From Cupriavidus taiwanensis (GTDB taxonomy: Bacteria > Pseudomonadota > Gammaproteobacteria > Burkholderiales > Burkholderiaceae): 64,000 nucleotides of DNA. A model generated the notes under the pieces. That model saw only the letters and a program-made list of their open reading frames with translations, was not told where the DNA came from and ran no database searches. Positions 1-8,601 of this stretch are shown here, piece after piece. The stretch spans positions 2,561,901 through 2,625,900 of the forward strand of contig NZ_LT977071.1 in the NCBI RefSeq assembly GCF_900250075.1, in the 5' to 3' direction. The translations under genes were made by a program, and so were the position numbers. The first letter of the stretch is position 1. Each line of letters starts with the position of its first letter.

Positions 1-1320
1 CGCCTGCTCGACGCCGCCGGTATAGCTGCGCGTCACCAGCGTGCCCACAATCGCCGTGCCGACCATGCCGCCCACCATGCGCAGCGACTGCAGCATGGCC
101 GTGGCGATGCCGAGGTGCTCGCGGCCCGCGGTCTGCTGCGCGAACACCGTCAGGTTGGGCATGATAAAGCCCAGGCCCAGCCCGCCGACCAGCATGATGA
201 CCATCAGCACGCCATGCGGCATGCCGCGCGTGGCCTGCGACAGCCCCAGGCACGACAGCGCCAGCATGCCAAAGCCGGCATAGAGCATGGTATTGGGCCG
301 GCGGATGCGCGTGACGATGCGGCCGTTCAGGATGCTGCCGACGGTGATGCAGACCACCAGCGGCGTGATCAATACGCCTGCCTCCTTCGGCGAGTAGCCG
401 AAGCCGCCCTGGAACAACAGCGGCGCATACAGCAGCAGCGCGAACATGGTGAAACCCGCGAACACCGACAGCTTGAACAGCGGCGCCAGCCCCGGGTCGC
501 GGAACATCTCGACCGGCAGGATTGGATGGGCGCAGCGCCGCTCCCACTGCCACAGCGCCACCAGTGCCACCACCGCCAGCACGAGCAGGCCCGCGGTATA
601 GGCGTCGAGGCCACGCGCCGGCAGCAATTCCACGCTCATCTGCAAGCTGCCGAGCCCGGCCGCGATCAGCAGCGCCCCCAGCCAGTCGACCCGGATCGGC
701 CCGCGATGCGCCTGCTGGCGCAGATGCGGCAGGTAGCGCCAGGCAAACCACAGCCCCAGCACGCCCACCGGCAGGTTGACGTAGAACACCGCGCGCCAGC
801 CATACCACTCCGTCAGCAGCCCGCCCAGCGACGGACCGATCGCATTGGCAATGCCGAACGCCGCGCTCAGCATCACCTGCCAGCGTAGCCGCACGTGCGA
901 ATCCGGAAACAGGTCGGCGATGCAGGCAAAGGCCGTACCGACCAGCATGCCGCCGCCGATGCCCTGCAGCGCGCGCGCCGCCACCAGGAACGGCATGTTC
1001 GGCGCCATGCCGCACAACGCCGAGGCCACCGAGAACACCACGATCGATGCCAGCACGAACGGCTTGCGTCCGTAGTAGTCGCCCAGCCGGCCGAATACCG
1101 GCACGGTAATCACCGAGGTCAACAGGTAGGCCGTGGCGACCCACGCGTAGTACTCGAACCCCTGCAGCTCCGCCACCACCGTGGGCAGCGCCGTCCCGAC
1201 CACGGTCTGGTCCAGCGCCACCAGCATCACCACGAAGGCCACGCCCAGCATGGCCAGCAGCGACTCGCGAAACGGCAGGACCTGGCCGGCAGGCTGAGGA
1301 CTTTGTGGTTCGGGGGTCAT
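1..1320 (-). CDS. DHA2-type MFS drug exporter, 3' end outside window
   Basis: The frame is open from ATG at 1320 to the left edge, so only the first 440 residues are present; DHA2 exporters have about 500. The translation contains the family hallmarks: a first helix ending in LDQTVVGTALPTV, the loop motif GRLGDYYGRKP, and the motif-C-like segment GPSLGGLLTEWYGWR followed by VFYVNLPVGVLG. These identify a 14-helix proton-driven drug or toxin exporter of the EmrB/QacA group in the inner membrane. The substrate cannot be told from sequence. It is transcribed leftward from an AT-rich segment that may hold its promoter and an operator. No regulator gene lies beside it on the right; one could lie beyond the left edge. 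Confidence 0.9.
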   Translation of the reverse strand, partial: MTPEPQSPQPAGQVLPFRESLLAMLGVAFVVMLVALDQTVVGTALPTVVAELQGFEYYAWVATAYLLTSVITVPVFGRLGDYYGRKPFVLASIVVFSVASALCGMAPNMPFLVAARALQGIGGGMLVGTAFACIADLFPDSHVRLRWQVMLSAAFGIANAIGPSLGGLLTEWYGWRAVFYVNLPVGVLGLWFAWRYLPHLRQQAHRGPIRVDWLGALLIAAGLGSLQMSVELLPARGLDAYTAGLLVLAVVALVALWQWERRCAHPILPVEMFRDPGLAPLFKLSVFAGFTMFALLLYAPLLFQGGFGYSPKEAGVLITPLVVCITVGSILNGRIVTRIRRPNTMLYAGFGMLALSCLGLSQATRGMPHGVLMVIMLVGGLGLGFIMPNLTVFAQQTAGREHLGIATAMLQSLRMVGGMVGTAIVGTLVTRSYTGGVEQA

Positions 1321-1326
1321 TTTATT

Positions 1327-1361
1327 GCTCGATCAATCGTTGCATTGTCAATAATTATAGG
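1327..1361 (-). promoter_or_regulatory. Putative promoter/operator of the DHA2 exporter
   Basis: The 35 bp ahead of the exporter are strikingly AT-rich in this GC-rich window. On the minus strand they contain a perfect TATAAT (1355-1360) and, downstream, TTGACAAT-GCAACG-ATTGATC, a partly symmetric element with CAAT/ATTG arms like a MarR or TetR operator. The -35 is weak, so the exact promoter is uncertain. An operator between -10 and start codon would fit repression relieved by a drug-like ligand. Confidence 0.4.
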
Positions 1362-1571
1362 TCAACTTTTGCGGCCTTGCCTTGCCATCGCAGGCACGGT
1401 TGTGATGCCCTCGCCCGGGGGCATGAGCGGGCGCAAGCCCCGCTACACCAACAAGGTGGCGCAGGCGCCGGCGATCAACAGGATCCCAGAGTCAAGACGG
1501 CATCCGCGCCAGCATGTGCGTCGGGCTACCCACAGCTTGGTGATGTACCATCGCCGGAAACGGAGGTCGCC

Positions 1572-1862
1572 ATGCCTGCAGAGATGCGGAAGTGCCTGTG
1601 GTGGTACAAGTTGTGCTGGGTCCTGGTATTGCTGTGCGCCAGCACCTTGCTGGTCGGGGCGCCGGGCCTCCTGATGGCCGTCCTCTTTGTAGCCGCCGCG
1701 CTCGCGGGCGGCGCTTCGGCGGCGTACCTGGAACAAGCCAAGCCAACCATCGTCGCCGATTTCGTCTGGTTCGCTGCCTCGGCGGCGGTACTGCTGTTCC
1801 CGCTGGCGCTGGCGATCCACAGCGTGCGCGTCTATCGCCTGAGCCGGACGGACTGGACGTAA
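1572..1862 (+). CDS. Small inner-membrane protein, unknown function
   Basis: The ATG at 1572 is preceded at proper distance by GGAGG (1562-1566), a strong ribosome binding site, which favours this start over longer upstream frames. The 96-residue product has a short cationic N-terminus and three predicted membrane helices at about residues 11-30, 34-54 and 63-85, ending in a basic tail (RVYRLSRTDWT). No family motif is recognised. It stands alone on the plus strand between two leftward units. It could be a stress-related membrane protein, but nothing in the sequence proves a role. Confidence 0.6.
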   Translation: MPAEMRKCLWWYKLCWVLVLLCASTLLVGAPGLLMAVLFVAAALAGGASAAYLEQAKPTIVADFVWFAASAAVLLFPLALAIHSVRVYRLSRTDWT

Positions 1863-2012
1863 CGCCCGTCTCAAGCGCCATGCTTGCCTTACGCGGCTAC
1901 ACGGTCTGGTCGGTGCCGGAGAGCGACCGATAGCAGCGACTGGCCGCCAATGCGACACTGCGACAAGATCAGCCGGTCGGCCGCGGCGCGGCAGTCGCTA
2001 TGAATCGTCGCA

Positions 2013-2028
2013 GGGGCCCGCAGGCCCC
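2013..2028 (-). terminator. Stem-loop after the Bug protein gene
   Basis: The segment GGGGCC-CGCA-GGCCCC forms a perfect 6-bp GC stem with a 4-base loop, seven bases beyond the stop codon of the leftward Bug protein gene. There is no U-tract, so it is either a weak terminator or an mRNA-stabilising end structure. Confidence 0.4.
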
Positions 2029-2034
2029 CGCGGA

Positions 2035-3006
2035 TTATTCAGGTTGAATACCCGATTGCTTCACCAGATTCCCCCAGCGGTCCACCTCCGCGCGCAGCCG
2101 GTCGCCGAGTTGGGCGGGCGTCGACGCTTGCAGGTCGATGCCCTGGCTGTCTAGCCGGGCCCGGGTCTGCGGACTCGCCAGCGCCGTGCGGACTTCGTCG
2201 GCAAGCCGGTTCACCACCGCCGTCGGTGTCCGCGCCGGCGCGACCAGGGCCCACCACTGGCTGACCTGCATGCCGGGCAGCCTGGCTTCGGCGGCGGTCG
2301 GCACGCCGGGCAGCGCGGCCACGCGCACCGGGCCGGTCACCATCAGCGCCGAGATCTTGTTGCCGCCCAGCAGGCTGCTGCCGCTTGCCAGCGTGGCGAA
2401 ATGCCCCTTGACCAGTTGCGCGGAGACATCGGTCAGCGCCGGCGCCGAACCGCGGTACGGCACGGCGTCGACCGGGATCCCCACCTGGCTTTCCAGCATC
2501 TTGGCGGCCAGATGGCTGATCGAGCCGTTGCCGCTGGTGGCAAGCTGCAGCGGCGTTCCCGCCTTGCGCGAGTCCGCCAGGAAGCGCTGGATCTCTCCGG
2601 CACGATATTGCGCGCTGTCCGCGAACAGGATCAGCGGCGCCTCGCCCAGCAGTGACACCGGCGCGAAGTCGCGCAACACATCGTAGGGCATCTGGCGGAA
2701 CACCGACGGTGCAACGGTGTGCGCCAGTTCGATCACGCCCAGCGTGTAGCCATCCGGCGCGGACTTGGCCAGCGTGTCGGCGCCGATGCGGCCGGAGGCC
2801 CCGGCGCGGTTGTCGACCACCACCGGCTGGCCCATCGATTCGCTCAAGCGCTGCGCGACCGCGCGCGCCAGCGCATCGGTACTGCCGCCGGCGGCCCAGG
2901 GAACGATCAGCCGGATCGATTTTTCCGGATAGGCAGCCAGCGCCGCCGGCATATGGGCCGCGATGCAGCAAGTGATGGCGGTCAGCAGGTAACGCAGCTT
3001 CATCAA
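2035..3006 (-). CDS. Bug/TctC-family periplasmic solute-binding protein
   Basis: The 323-residue protein begins with a signal peptide (MMKLRYLLTAITCCIAAHMPAALA) and then YPEKSIRLIVPWAAGGSTDALAR, the typical opening of tripartite-tricarboxylate-transporter binding proteins. VVVDNRAGASGRIGAD is the second family block. Such proteins bind carboxylates in the periplasm, and most are orphans lacking adjacent TctA/TctB subunits, as here. It starts 22 bp after the PLP enzyme gene on the same strand, so the two are probably co-transcribed and the ligand may be that enzyme's substrate or a relative. The ligand itself is not deducible. Confidence 0.9.
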   Translation of the reverse strand: MMKLRYLLTAITCCIAAHMPAALAAYPEKSIRLIVPWAAGGSTDALARAVAQRLSESMGQPVVVDNRAGASGRIGADTLAKSAPDGYTLGVIELAHTVAPSVFRQMPYDVLRDFAPVSLLGEAPLILFADSAQYRAGEIQRFLADSRKAGTPLQLATSGNGSISHLAAKMLESQVGIPVDAVPYRGSAPALTDVSAQLVKGHFATLASGSSLLGGNKISALMVTGPVRVAALPGVPTAAEARLPGMQVSQWWALVAPARTPTAVVNRLADEVRTALASPQTRARLDSQGIDLQASTPAQLGDRLRAEVDRWGNLVKQSGIQPE

Positions 3007-3028
3007 TGTCTCCCCAAGGTGTTTGAAA

Positions 3029-4195
3029 TCATGCCTGGCCCGGATCGCGGTCGCCGCGCGCGGTCAGCAGCAGCATCACGGCTTCGGTCCGGTCGATGCG
3101 CCCGTCGGCGCGCAATGACTGCGCCGCGGCAAGGCCGGCGCCGGCGCACAGTTCGACCCAGAATCCCGCGGCCGCAAGATGGCGGGTGCCATCGCGTGCC
3201 GCCGCGTCGTCGACCACCACCGCGCCGCCGCCCGAGCGCCTGACGGCAAGGACCTGTTGGGCGGTCACGGTGGAGCCGGCGGTGGAGAACTGAATCGTCG
3301 TGCCGGCGAAGTCGGACTGCTGCGACGCTCCCGCCAGCACGCGCGACAGCCGTGGAAACGGCTCGACCGCCCAGAGGCGCGGCAGCTTCGGCAGGTGCCC
3401 CAGCGCAGCCAGGTCCCGCAGCGCGCTATAGATGCCCCACAGCAGGTCTCCGCGCGCGGTCGGCACGATCACATGGTCGGGCCGGCACCCTTGCGCCACC
3501 CATTCCAGCGCAACGGCCCGGTAGCCTTCCACGCCGAATACCGGGCTGCCCACCGCCGGCACGCTGTAGTTGGTCAGCGCGAAGGCACCGTCGTCCCGGA
3601 CGCGCCGGCGCACATGCGCCCAGCGCGCATGGCCGTTATCGCAGACGACGCGCCGTGCGCCGTAATGGCGTAACGCAGCGTCGAATACGGCGGGCAGCGC
3701 CTGGTAAGTCGCAACTTCGCAGTCCAGCCCCGCGGCGGCGCAATAGGCCGCCGCTGACACCGCGGCATTGCCGCTGGATGCCAGCACCACCTCGCGCGCG
3801 CCGATATCGAGGGCCCGGCTGACGGCCTGCGCCGACATGCGGTCCTTGTGCGATCCGGTCGGGTTCGCCCCTTCGTTCTTGATCCAGACCGACGCCACGC
3901 CGGCCAGCGACGCCAAGGCTGGCACCCGAAGGCAAGGCGTCGCGCCCTCGCCAAGGGATACGCCGTCCAGGTAGGGCTGCCAGCGCCCCCATGTATAACT
4001 TCCGCTTTTCGGTGCAAAATGCAGTGCCTGGGCGTCGTAGACCGCTTCGAGGCTGCTTGGATGACCGGCGGCGGCGCAGGCCGGGCAGCCTTCCGGCATG
4101 TCGTCGAGCGCATAGCGGGCGTGGCAGGTGATGCATCGCAACCCCTGCATGGCCGGGTTGATAAGCGGTTGGGTCGGATTGGCGCGGGAGCGCAT
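3029..4195 (-). CDS. Threonine-synthase-like PLP-dependent enzyme
   Basis: This is a fold-type II PLP enzyme. An N-terminal zinc-ribbon (Cys21, 24, 37, 40) as in class-II threonine synthases is followed by NPTGSHKDRM, whose Lys117 should form the Schiff base, and by ASSGNAAVSAAAYCA, the substrate/phosphate loop. With ATG at 4195 it has 388 residues; ATG at 4150, just before the zinc ribbon, is an alternative, and neither has a good ribosome site. A longer start would run into the divergent regulator's control region. Being paired with a Bug protein and a divergent LysR gene suggests a catabolic beta/gamma-replacement or lyase reaction on an imported hydroxy- or amino-acid, not housekeeping threonine synthesis; this is inference. 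Confidence 0.8.
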   Translation of the reverse strand: MRSRANPTQPLINPAMQGLRCITCHARYALDDMPEGCPACAAAGHPSSLEAVYDAQALHFAPKSGSYTWGRWQPYLDGVSLGEGATPCLRVPALASLAGVASVWIKNEGANPTGSHKDRMSAQAVSRALDIGAREVVLASSGNAAVSAAAYCAAAGLDCEVATYQALPAVFDAALRHYGARRVVCDNGHARWAHVRRRVRDDGAFALTNYSVPAVGSPVFGVEGYRAVALEWVAQGCRPDHVIVPTARGDLLWGIYSALRDLAALGHLPKLPRLWAVEPFPRLSRVLAGASQQSDFAGTTIQFSTAGSTVTAQQVLAVRRSGGGAVVVDDAAARDGTRHLAAAGFWVELCAGAGLAAAQSLRADGRIDRTEAVMLLLTARGDRDPGQA

Positions 4196-4278
4196 GGTAA
4201 AGGCTGATGGCCGGAGTGGAAGTGGCTCGAGTCTATGCCAGGCCACGCTCCCGTGGCACATGCGCGCCGATGATCGAC

Positions 4279-4293
4279 TTAAGTAAAACTTAT
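4279..4293. promoter_or_regulatory. LysR-type operator between divergent genes
   Basis: The segment TTAAGTAAAACTTAT contains the perfect inverted repeat TAAGT-AAA-ACTTA (4280-4292), in the form of a LysR T-N11-A box. It lies between the LysR gene and the divergent PLP-enzyme gene, 10 bp before ATG 4303. It would be inside the coding region if the upstream ATG at 4270 were used. Confidence 0.55.
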
Positions 4294-4302
4294 AGGGTAG
4301 AG

Positions 4303-5214
4303 ATGGAGACAGCCGCTGATTCAGGCATCAGCGCCCGCCAGGTCGAGGTGTTCCGCATGGTCATGCGCCTGGGATCGGCGCGGCGCGCCGCAGAAGCCTT
4401 GCATATCAGCCAGCCCGCCGTGACGCAGATCGTGCTGCAGCTCGAAAAGGCCGCGCGGCTGAGGCTGTTCGACCGCAGCAAGGGGCGCATGGTGCCGACA
4501 CCCGAGGCGGCATCCTTGATGGATGAAGTCGAACGCGTCTATGTCGGCCTCGACGCCGTGCAACGCCGGATCGATCAATTGCGCGCGCATGAGGATACGG
4601 TGCTGCGCGTGGGGGTATTGCACGCCATGGCGTCCAGCGTGATGCCGGCGGCGGTGGCGGACTTCGTCCACAGCTATCCGCGCGTTCGTTGCCAGCTTGA
4701 GGTCGACAGCTCCCGCGGCCTGCGCGAGCGCTTGCTGCAGCGCGAACTCGATATCGCCTTCATGGGCGACGAAGCGGACACCAGCGGCCTGACCGCTTCC
4801 GAGTTCTACGCGGTGCAGGCCGTCTGCGTCGCGCCGGCAACGCATCCGTTCGCCGCACGCGCGAAAGTGGGAATCGAAGACCTGGTCGACGTGCCGCTGA
4901 TCGGCCTGGACGCCGCCGATCCCGCGCAACGCGGGCTGCAGGCGTGCTTTGCCGAACTTGGCATCGCGCCGCGCTTCGTGGCGACGACCCCGTACAGCCA
5001 TACGCAGTGCTCGCTGGCCCTGGCCGGTGCCGGCCTGGCGATCACCAATCCCCTCGTCGCCCGTACCTATGTGGCGCTCGGGCTGCGCAGCGTACCCCTG
5101 AGCGCGCCGATTCGATTCCGCGCCATCCTGGCCTTCCATCCGGGCCTGGGGCAATCGACCGCTGCGCAGCAGTTTGTCAGCCTGTGCCGCCAGCGCCTGG
5201 CCGATCTGCAGTGA
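4303..5214 (+). CDS. LysR-family transcriptional regulator
   Basis: With ATG at 4303 the protein has 303 residues, the normal LysR length. Its N-terminal winged helix-turn-helix covers about residues 11-70 (ISARQVEVFRMVMRLGSARR, then AAEALHISQPAVTQIVLQLE), with LFDRSKGRMVPT as the wing. A type-2 periplasmic-binding-like effector domain follows. An upstream ATG at 4270 is in frame, but it would place the inverted-repeat operator inside the gene, so 4303 is preferred. The ribosome site (GGGTAGAG) is poor. It lies divergent from the PLP-enzyme/Bug pair and most likely activates that pair in response to its substrate while repressing itself. Confidence 0.85.
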   Translation: METAADSGISARQVEVFRMVMRLGSARRAAEALHISQPAVTQIVLQLEKAARLRLFDRSKGRMVPTPEAASLMDEVERVYVGLDAVQRRIDQLRAHEDTVLRVGVLHAMASSVMPAAVADFVHSYPRVRCQLEVDSSRGLRERLLQRELDIAFMGDEADTSGLTASEFYAVQAVCVAPATHPFAARAKVGIEDLVDVPLIGLDAADPAQRGLQACFAELGIAPRFVATTPYSHTQCSLALAGAGLAITNPLVARTYVALGLRSVPLSAPIRFRAILAFHPGLGQSTAAQQFVSLCRQRLADLQ

Positions 5215-5239
5215 TGCACGCACGGCCGCGGCGTCTTTG

Positions 5240-8200
5240 TCAGGCGGCGTGGCTGCCGCACTGCGCCTCCAGTCGCTCCGCCAGCTGCTCCAGTTCGGCG
5301 TGGATGGCTTGCCAGTCGGCGCCGACGGCGCCCAGCCCGGCGCGCCGCACGGTCTGCTCAAGCCAGCGGCAGGCCTGGCTCTGCACCGGATGGCCCATCA
5401 CCGACAGTGCGCCGGCCAGCCCATGCAGGCGCTGGGCGAAGGTGTCGGCATCGCCGGCGCGCAGCGCTTCGGCCAGCGCGCGCTGGTCGCTGCGCAGCGC
5501 ATCCGCATGCAGCACGGCGCCGCCGGCTTGCAGGTCGGGCACCGTGCGTGCGGACACGCGGGTGCCGGAAATATCTTCCAGCAGCTCGCGCAGCGTCGCC
5601 AGGCCGACCGGCTTGGTCAGGCAGCGGTCGATGCCGGCGTGCCGGCAGCGCTCGGCCACATCGGGTCCCACGCTCGCCGTGATGGCGACGATGGGCATGG
5701 CATGTCCCGCCTCGCGCAGGCGCCGCGCCAGCGTGAAGCCGTCCATGCCCGGCATCTGCAGGTCGGTCAGGATCAGGTCGTAGTGCCGGCCCGACGCCAG
5801 CGACAGCGCTTCGGGACCGTCGTGGGCCAGGTCGACCGATTGGCCCAGGCTTTCCAGCTGCTCGCGCATGACCACCTGGTTGATGGGATGGTCCTCCACC
5901 AGCAGCAGGGCCAGCTGCGCAGCGGGCGCCTCGGCACGCGCCGGCGCGCTGGCGGGCCCCTCGTCCACCTCCGCACCCGCCGCGGCCGCGATGGCCGCGA
6001 CCAGGCCCTGCCAGGCATAAGGCGAGGCCACCACCGGGGTCTGGGTCAGGTCCGGCGCGATCGGTGCCAGCGCGGAAATCACCACATCGGCATCGGGGCA
6101 GGCCGACAGCGCCTCTTCGTCGCAGACCAGCACGTCGACCGGCGTCACCGGCGGTGCGCCGGGATCGTACCGGACCGCGCGTGCGCCGTAGTACCGCAGC
6201 AGCTGCTCGACGCCCTGGTAGAGCTCCTGCAAGGTGACGTTCAGGCCGACGGTCAAGCCGCGCAGCCCGGCCTGCGGCCAGGGCTCCGCGGGCGCCGGAA
6301 TGCCGGCGCTCGCCAGCGGCAGGCTGACAATGAAGCAGCTGCCCAGGCCCGGCTCGCTGACCACGCGGATCTCGCCGCGCATCAGCTCGACCAGCCGCCT
6401 GCAGATCGACAAGCCTAGCCCCGTGCCGCCGTAGTGGCGCGTATCGGGCTGCTCGGCCTGCACGAACGGCTCGAACAGGCGGCGCTGGTCGTGCGCCGCA
6501 ATGCCGATGCCGGTATCGACCACACGGATTTCGACGCCTTCGGCGCCGCCGCCCTGCGCAAGCCGCATGCGCCTGGCCGTGACGATCACCTTGCCCTGTT
6601 CGGTGAACTTGACCGCGTTGCTGACCAGGTTGTTCAGGATCTGTTCCAGCTTGACCACGTCGGCCATCACCGGCTCGGACAGCGACGGATCGTTGATGCA
6701 CAGCAGGCGCAGGTGCTTGCGCGCGGCTTCGGCGGCAAAGCCCCGGGTCACTTCCTCGACCACCTCGTCAAGCCGGCACGGCCGCGGCTGCAGCGACATT
6801 TGCCCGGCCTCGATCTTGCTGAAGTCGAGCACGTCGTTGATGATGTCGATCAGCGATTGCGAGGCGTGCTGCATTACGGCGAGCTGGTCGCGCTGGCGCG
6901 GCTCGAGCCGGGTCATGCTCAGCAGTTCGATGCTGCCCAGCATGCCGTTGAGGGGGGTGCGGATTTCGTGGCTCATGGTTGCCAGGAACGCGGACTTGGC
7001 CCGGTTGGCGGCATCCGCCGCGCGGATGGCCTCTCGCAGGCGCGCCTCGCCGCGCCGCACCTCGGTGACGTCGTTGAGCGCGCACAGCAGCGCCGCGCGC
7101 ACCTCGTAGGTGATCTGCACCAGGCGGACCTCCAGATAGCGCGTCTCGCCATTGCTGCAGGCCATGTCGACGTCGAAGCAAGGCAGCACCTGCGGCGGGC
7201 CCTCGGCACTGGCATCGCAGCTTGCCAGGCGCGCTTCGCAGGCGTCCTGCAGTTGCACCAGGCCGGCAGGCGTGGCCTGGTCGATGAGCACCTGGGCTGC
7301 GGCATTGGCCAGCAGCACCTGGCGCGTGTTGCGTTCGACGATCATCAGGCCCACGCCCGCCACCTCGATCACGAAGCGACCCAGCGCATCGCTCTCCTGC
7401 AAGCGCAGGGACTGGCGCTGCGCCGGCCGCATGATGCGCCGGTCGATCAGCCAGATCCACGCGAAGATCAGCAGCGACAGCGAACCGGTCAGCCCCACCA
7501 TCCACAGCGTGTTCTCCCGGAACTGCCGCCACACGCGGGCGAGGTCGACCACGCTCACGGTGCGCCAGCCCCAGGCGTCGAGCGGATAGTCCAGCACCAC
7601 CACGTGCCGCAGCAGCCCGTACCGCACCAGCGATGAACGCACCGTGCCCGGCCGCGCGCCGCCCGCCGCCAGCGCCGCGGCGACGGGCGCCTCGAGCGGG
7701 CCTGCCGGCATGCCGTCGGCGCCCAGCACCATGCCGGCATCGGTCAGCAGCATGAAGCCGCCATCCTCGGCCGGGTCGTCGGGGAGCATCGGGGACAGCG
7801 GGAACTCCATCGCCAGCACCGCGGCAGGTTCGCCGCCGTCCTGCACCAGCGTGGCAAAGGTGACCGTGCGGATGCCGCTGATCCAGTCCTGCGCCGGCGG
7901 CAGCATCACCGCCTGGCCCGGACGGGCACGCAGGCGCGCCAGCAGCGCATCGTTGCGCAGCCGCTGCAGGGTGTCGCGCAGGAACACCTGGCGCGCGTCG
8001 TCGCGCTGCAGCAGCATGCGCGCCGGATTCAGCCGGCGCGGAATGACGTACAGCTGGTCGGCGTGCAGGTCGATCAGGTAAGCGCTCTGCACATCGCGGT
8101 ATTGCAGGTTGTTGACGCGGAAGGTGAACGTCATGACGTGGGCCAGGTCCTTCAGCCGCTTGGCAGGCTGGCTGGCGCTCGCGGGCGGCACCAGCAACGC

Positions 8201-8548
8201 GATGTAGGGCCGGTCGCCGCGGCGCTGCAGGCGCTCGGACCATTGCGCGTCGCTGACCGCCGCGACATCGTCGGCGAGGCCAATATCGGACAGCCGCGCC
8301 AGCGATCCCTGCGCGCGCACGGTCAGCGCCTCGGCAAGGTGCAGCGTGGACTGCAGCTGTTCGGACTGCGCGTGCAGCACCATGCCCTGCCGGTCGATCG
8401 CCTCGCGCAGGCGGTAATGGAGCAGCACGCCCCAGGACAATACGGTCAGGCCCACCACGCAGGCCGAGAACAGATAGACCAGATAGCGGATCTGGCGAAT
8501 GCTCAACGGCAATGCGGCGCTGGTGTCGGCCGGCATCAGCCTTTTCAT
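5240..8548 (-). CDS. RcsC/BvgS-like hybrid sensor histidine kinase (kinase 1)
   Basis: The 1102-residue inner-membrane kinase has a first helix at about 22-45, a periplasmic domain of about 300 residues, a second helix at about 347-369 and a PAS-like region (385-495). HisKA follows with [15 protein letters not shown] (phospho-accepting His527), then HATPase with N, G1 and G2 boxes ([18 protein letters not shown]). A degenerate alpha/beta region (about 765-870) resembles the RcsC ABL domain. The receiver carries LTDLQMPGMDG (Asp929), and a C-terminal HPt domain has candidate His1042 (QRLHGLAGAL). A full four-step phosphorelay is therefore encoded in one chain. It is the last gene of a leftward block with two LuxR-type regulators, a second hybrid kinase and fimbrial genes. 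The periplasmic signal is unknown. Confidence 0.9.
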   Translation of the reverse strand: MKRLMPADTSAALPLSIRQIRYLVYLFSACVVGLTVLSWGVLLHYRLREAIDRQGMVLHAQSEQLQSTLHLAEALTVRAQGSLARLSDIGLADDVAAVSDAQWSERLQRRGDRPYIALLVPPASASQPAKRLKDLAHVMTFTFRVNNLQYRDVQSAYLIDLHADQLYVIPRRLNPARMLLQRDDARQVFLRDTLQRLRNDALLARLRARPGQAVMLPPAQDWISGIRTVTFATLVQDGGEPAAVLAMEFPLSPMLPDDPAEDGGFMLLTDAGMVLGADGMPAGPLEAPVAAALAAGGARPGTVRSSLVRYGLLRHVVVLDYPLDAWGWRTVSVVDLARVWRQFRENTLWMVGLTGSLSLLIFAWIWLIDRRIMRPAQRQSLRLQESDALGRFVIEVAGVGLMIVERNTRQVLLANAAAQVLIDQATPAGLVQLQDACEARLASCDASAEGPPQVLPCFDVDMACSNGETRYLEVRLVQITYEVRAALLCALNDVTEVRRGEARLREAIRAADAANRAKSAFLATMSHEIRTPLNGMLGSIELLSMTRLEPRQRDQLAVMQHASQSLIDIINDVLDFSKIEAGQMSLQPRPCRLDEVVEEVTRGFAAEAARKHLRLLCINDPSLSEPVMADVVKLEQILNNLVSNAVKFTEQGKVIVTARRMRLAQGGGAEGVEIRVVDTGIGIAAHDQRRLFEPFVQAEQPDTRHYGGTGLGLSICRRLVELMRGEIRVVSEPGLGSCFIVSLPLASAGIPAPAEPWPQAGLRGLTVGLNVTLQELYQGVEQLLRYYGARAVRYDPGAPPVTPVDVLVCDEEALSACPDADVVISALAPIAPDLTQTPVVASPYAWQGLVAAIAAAAGAEVDEGPASAPARAEAPAAQLALLLVEDHPINQVVMREQLESLGQSVDLAHDGPEALSLASGRHYDLILTDLQMPGMDGFTLARRLREAGHAMPIVAITASVGPDVAERCRHAGIDRCLTKPVGLATLRELLEDISGTRVSARTVPDLQAGGAVLHADALRSDQRALAEALRAGDADTFAQRLHGLAGALSVMGHPVQSQACRWLEQTVRRAGLGAVGADWQAIHAELEQLAERLEAQCGSHAA

Positions 8549-8601
8549 TGCTTACCTCGTCATCACGTCGACCGGCCCGGGCGCTTGCTGCGCCGGGCTT
8601 C

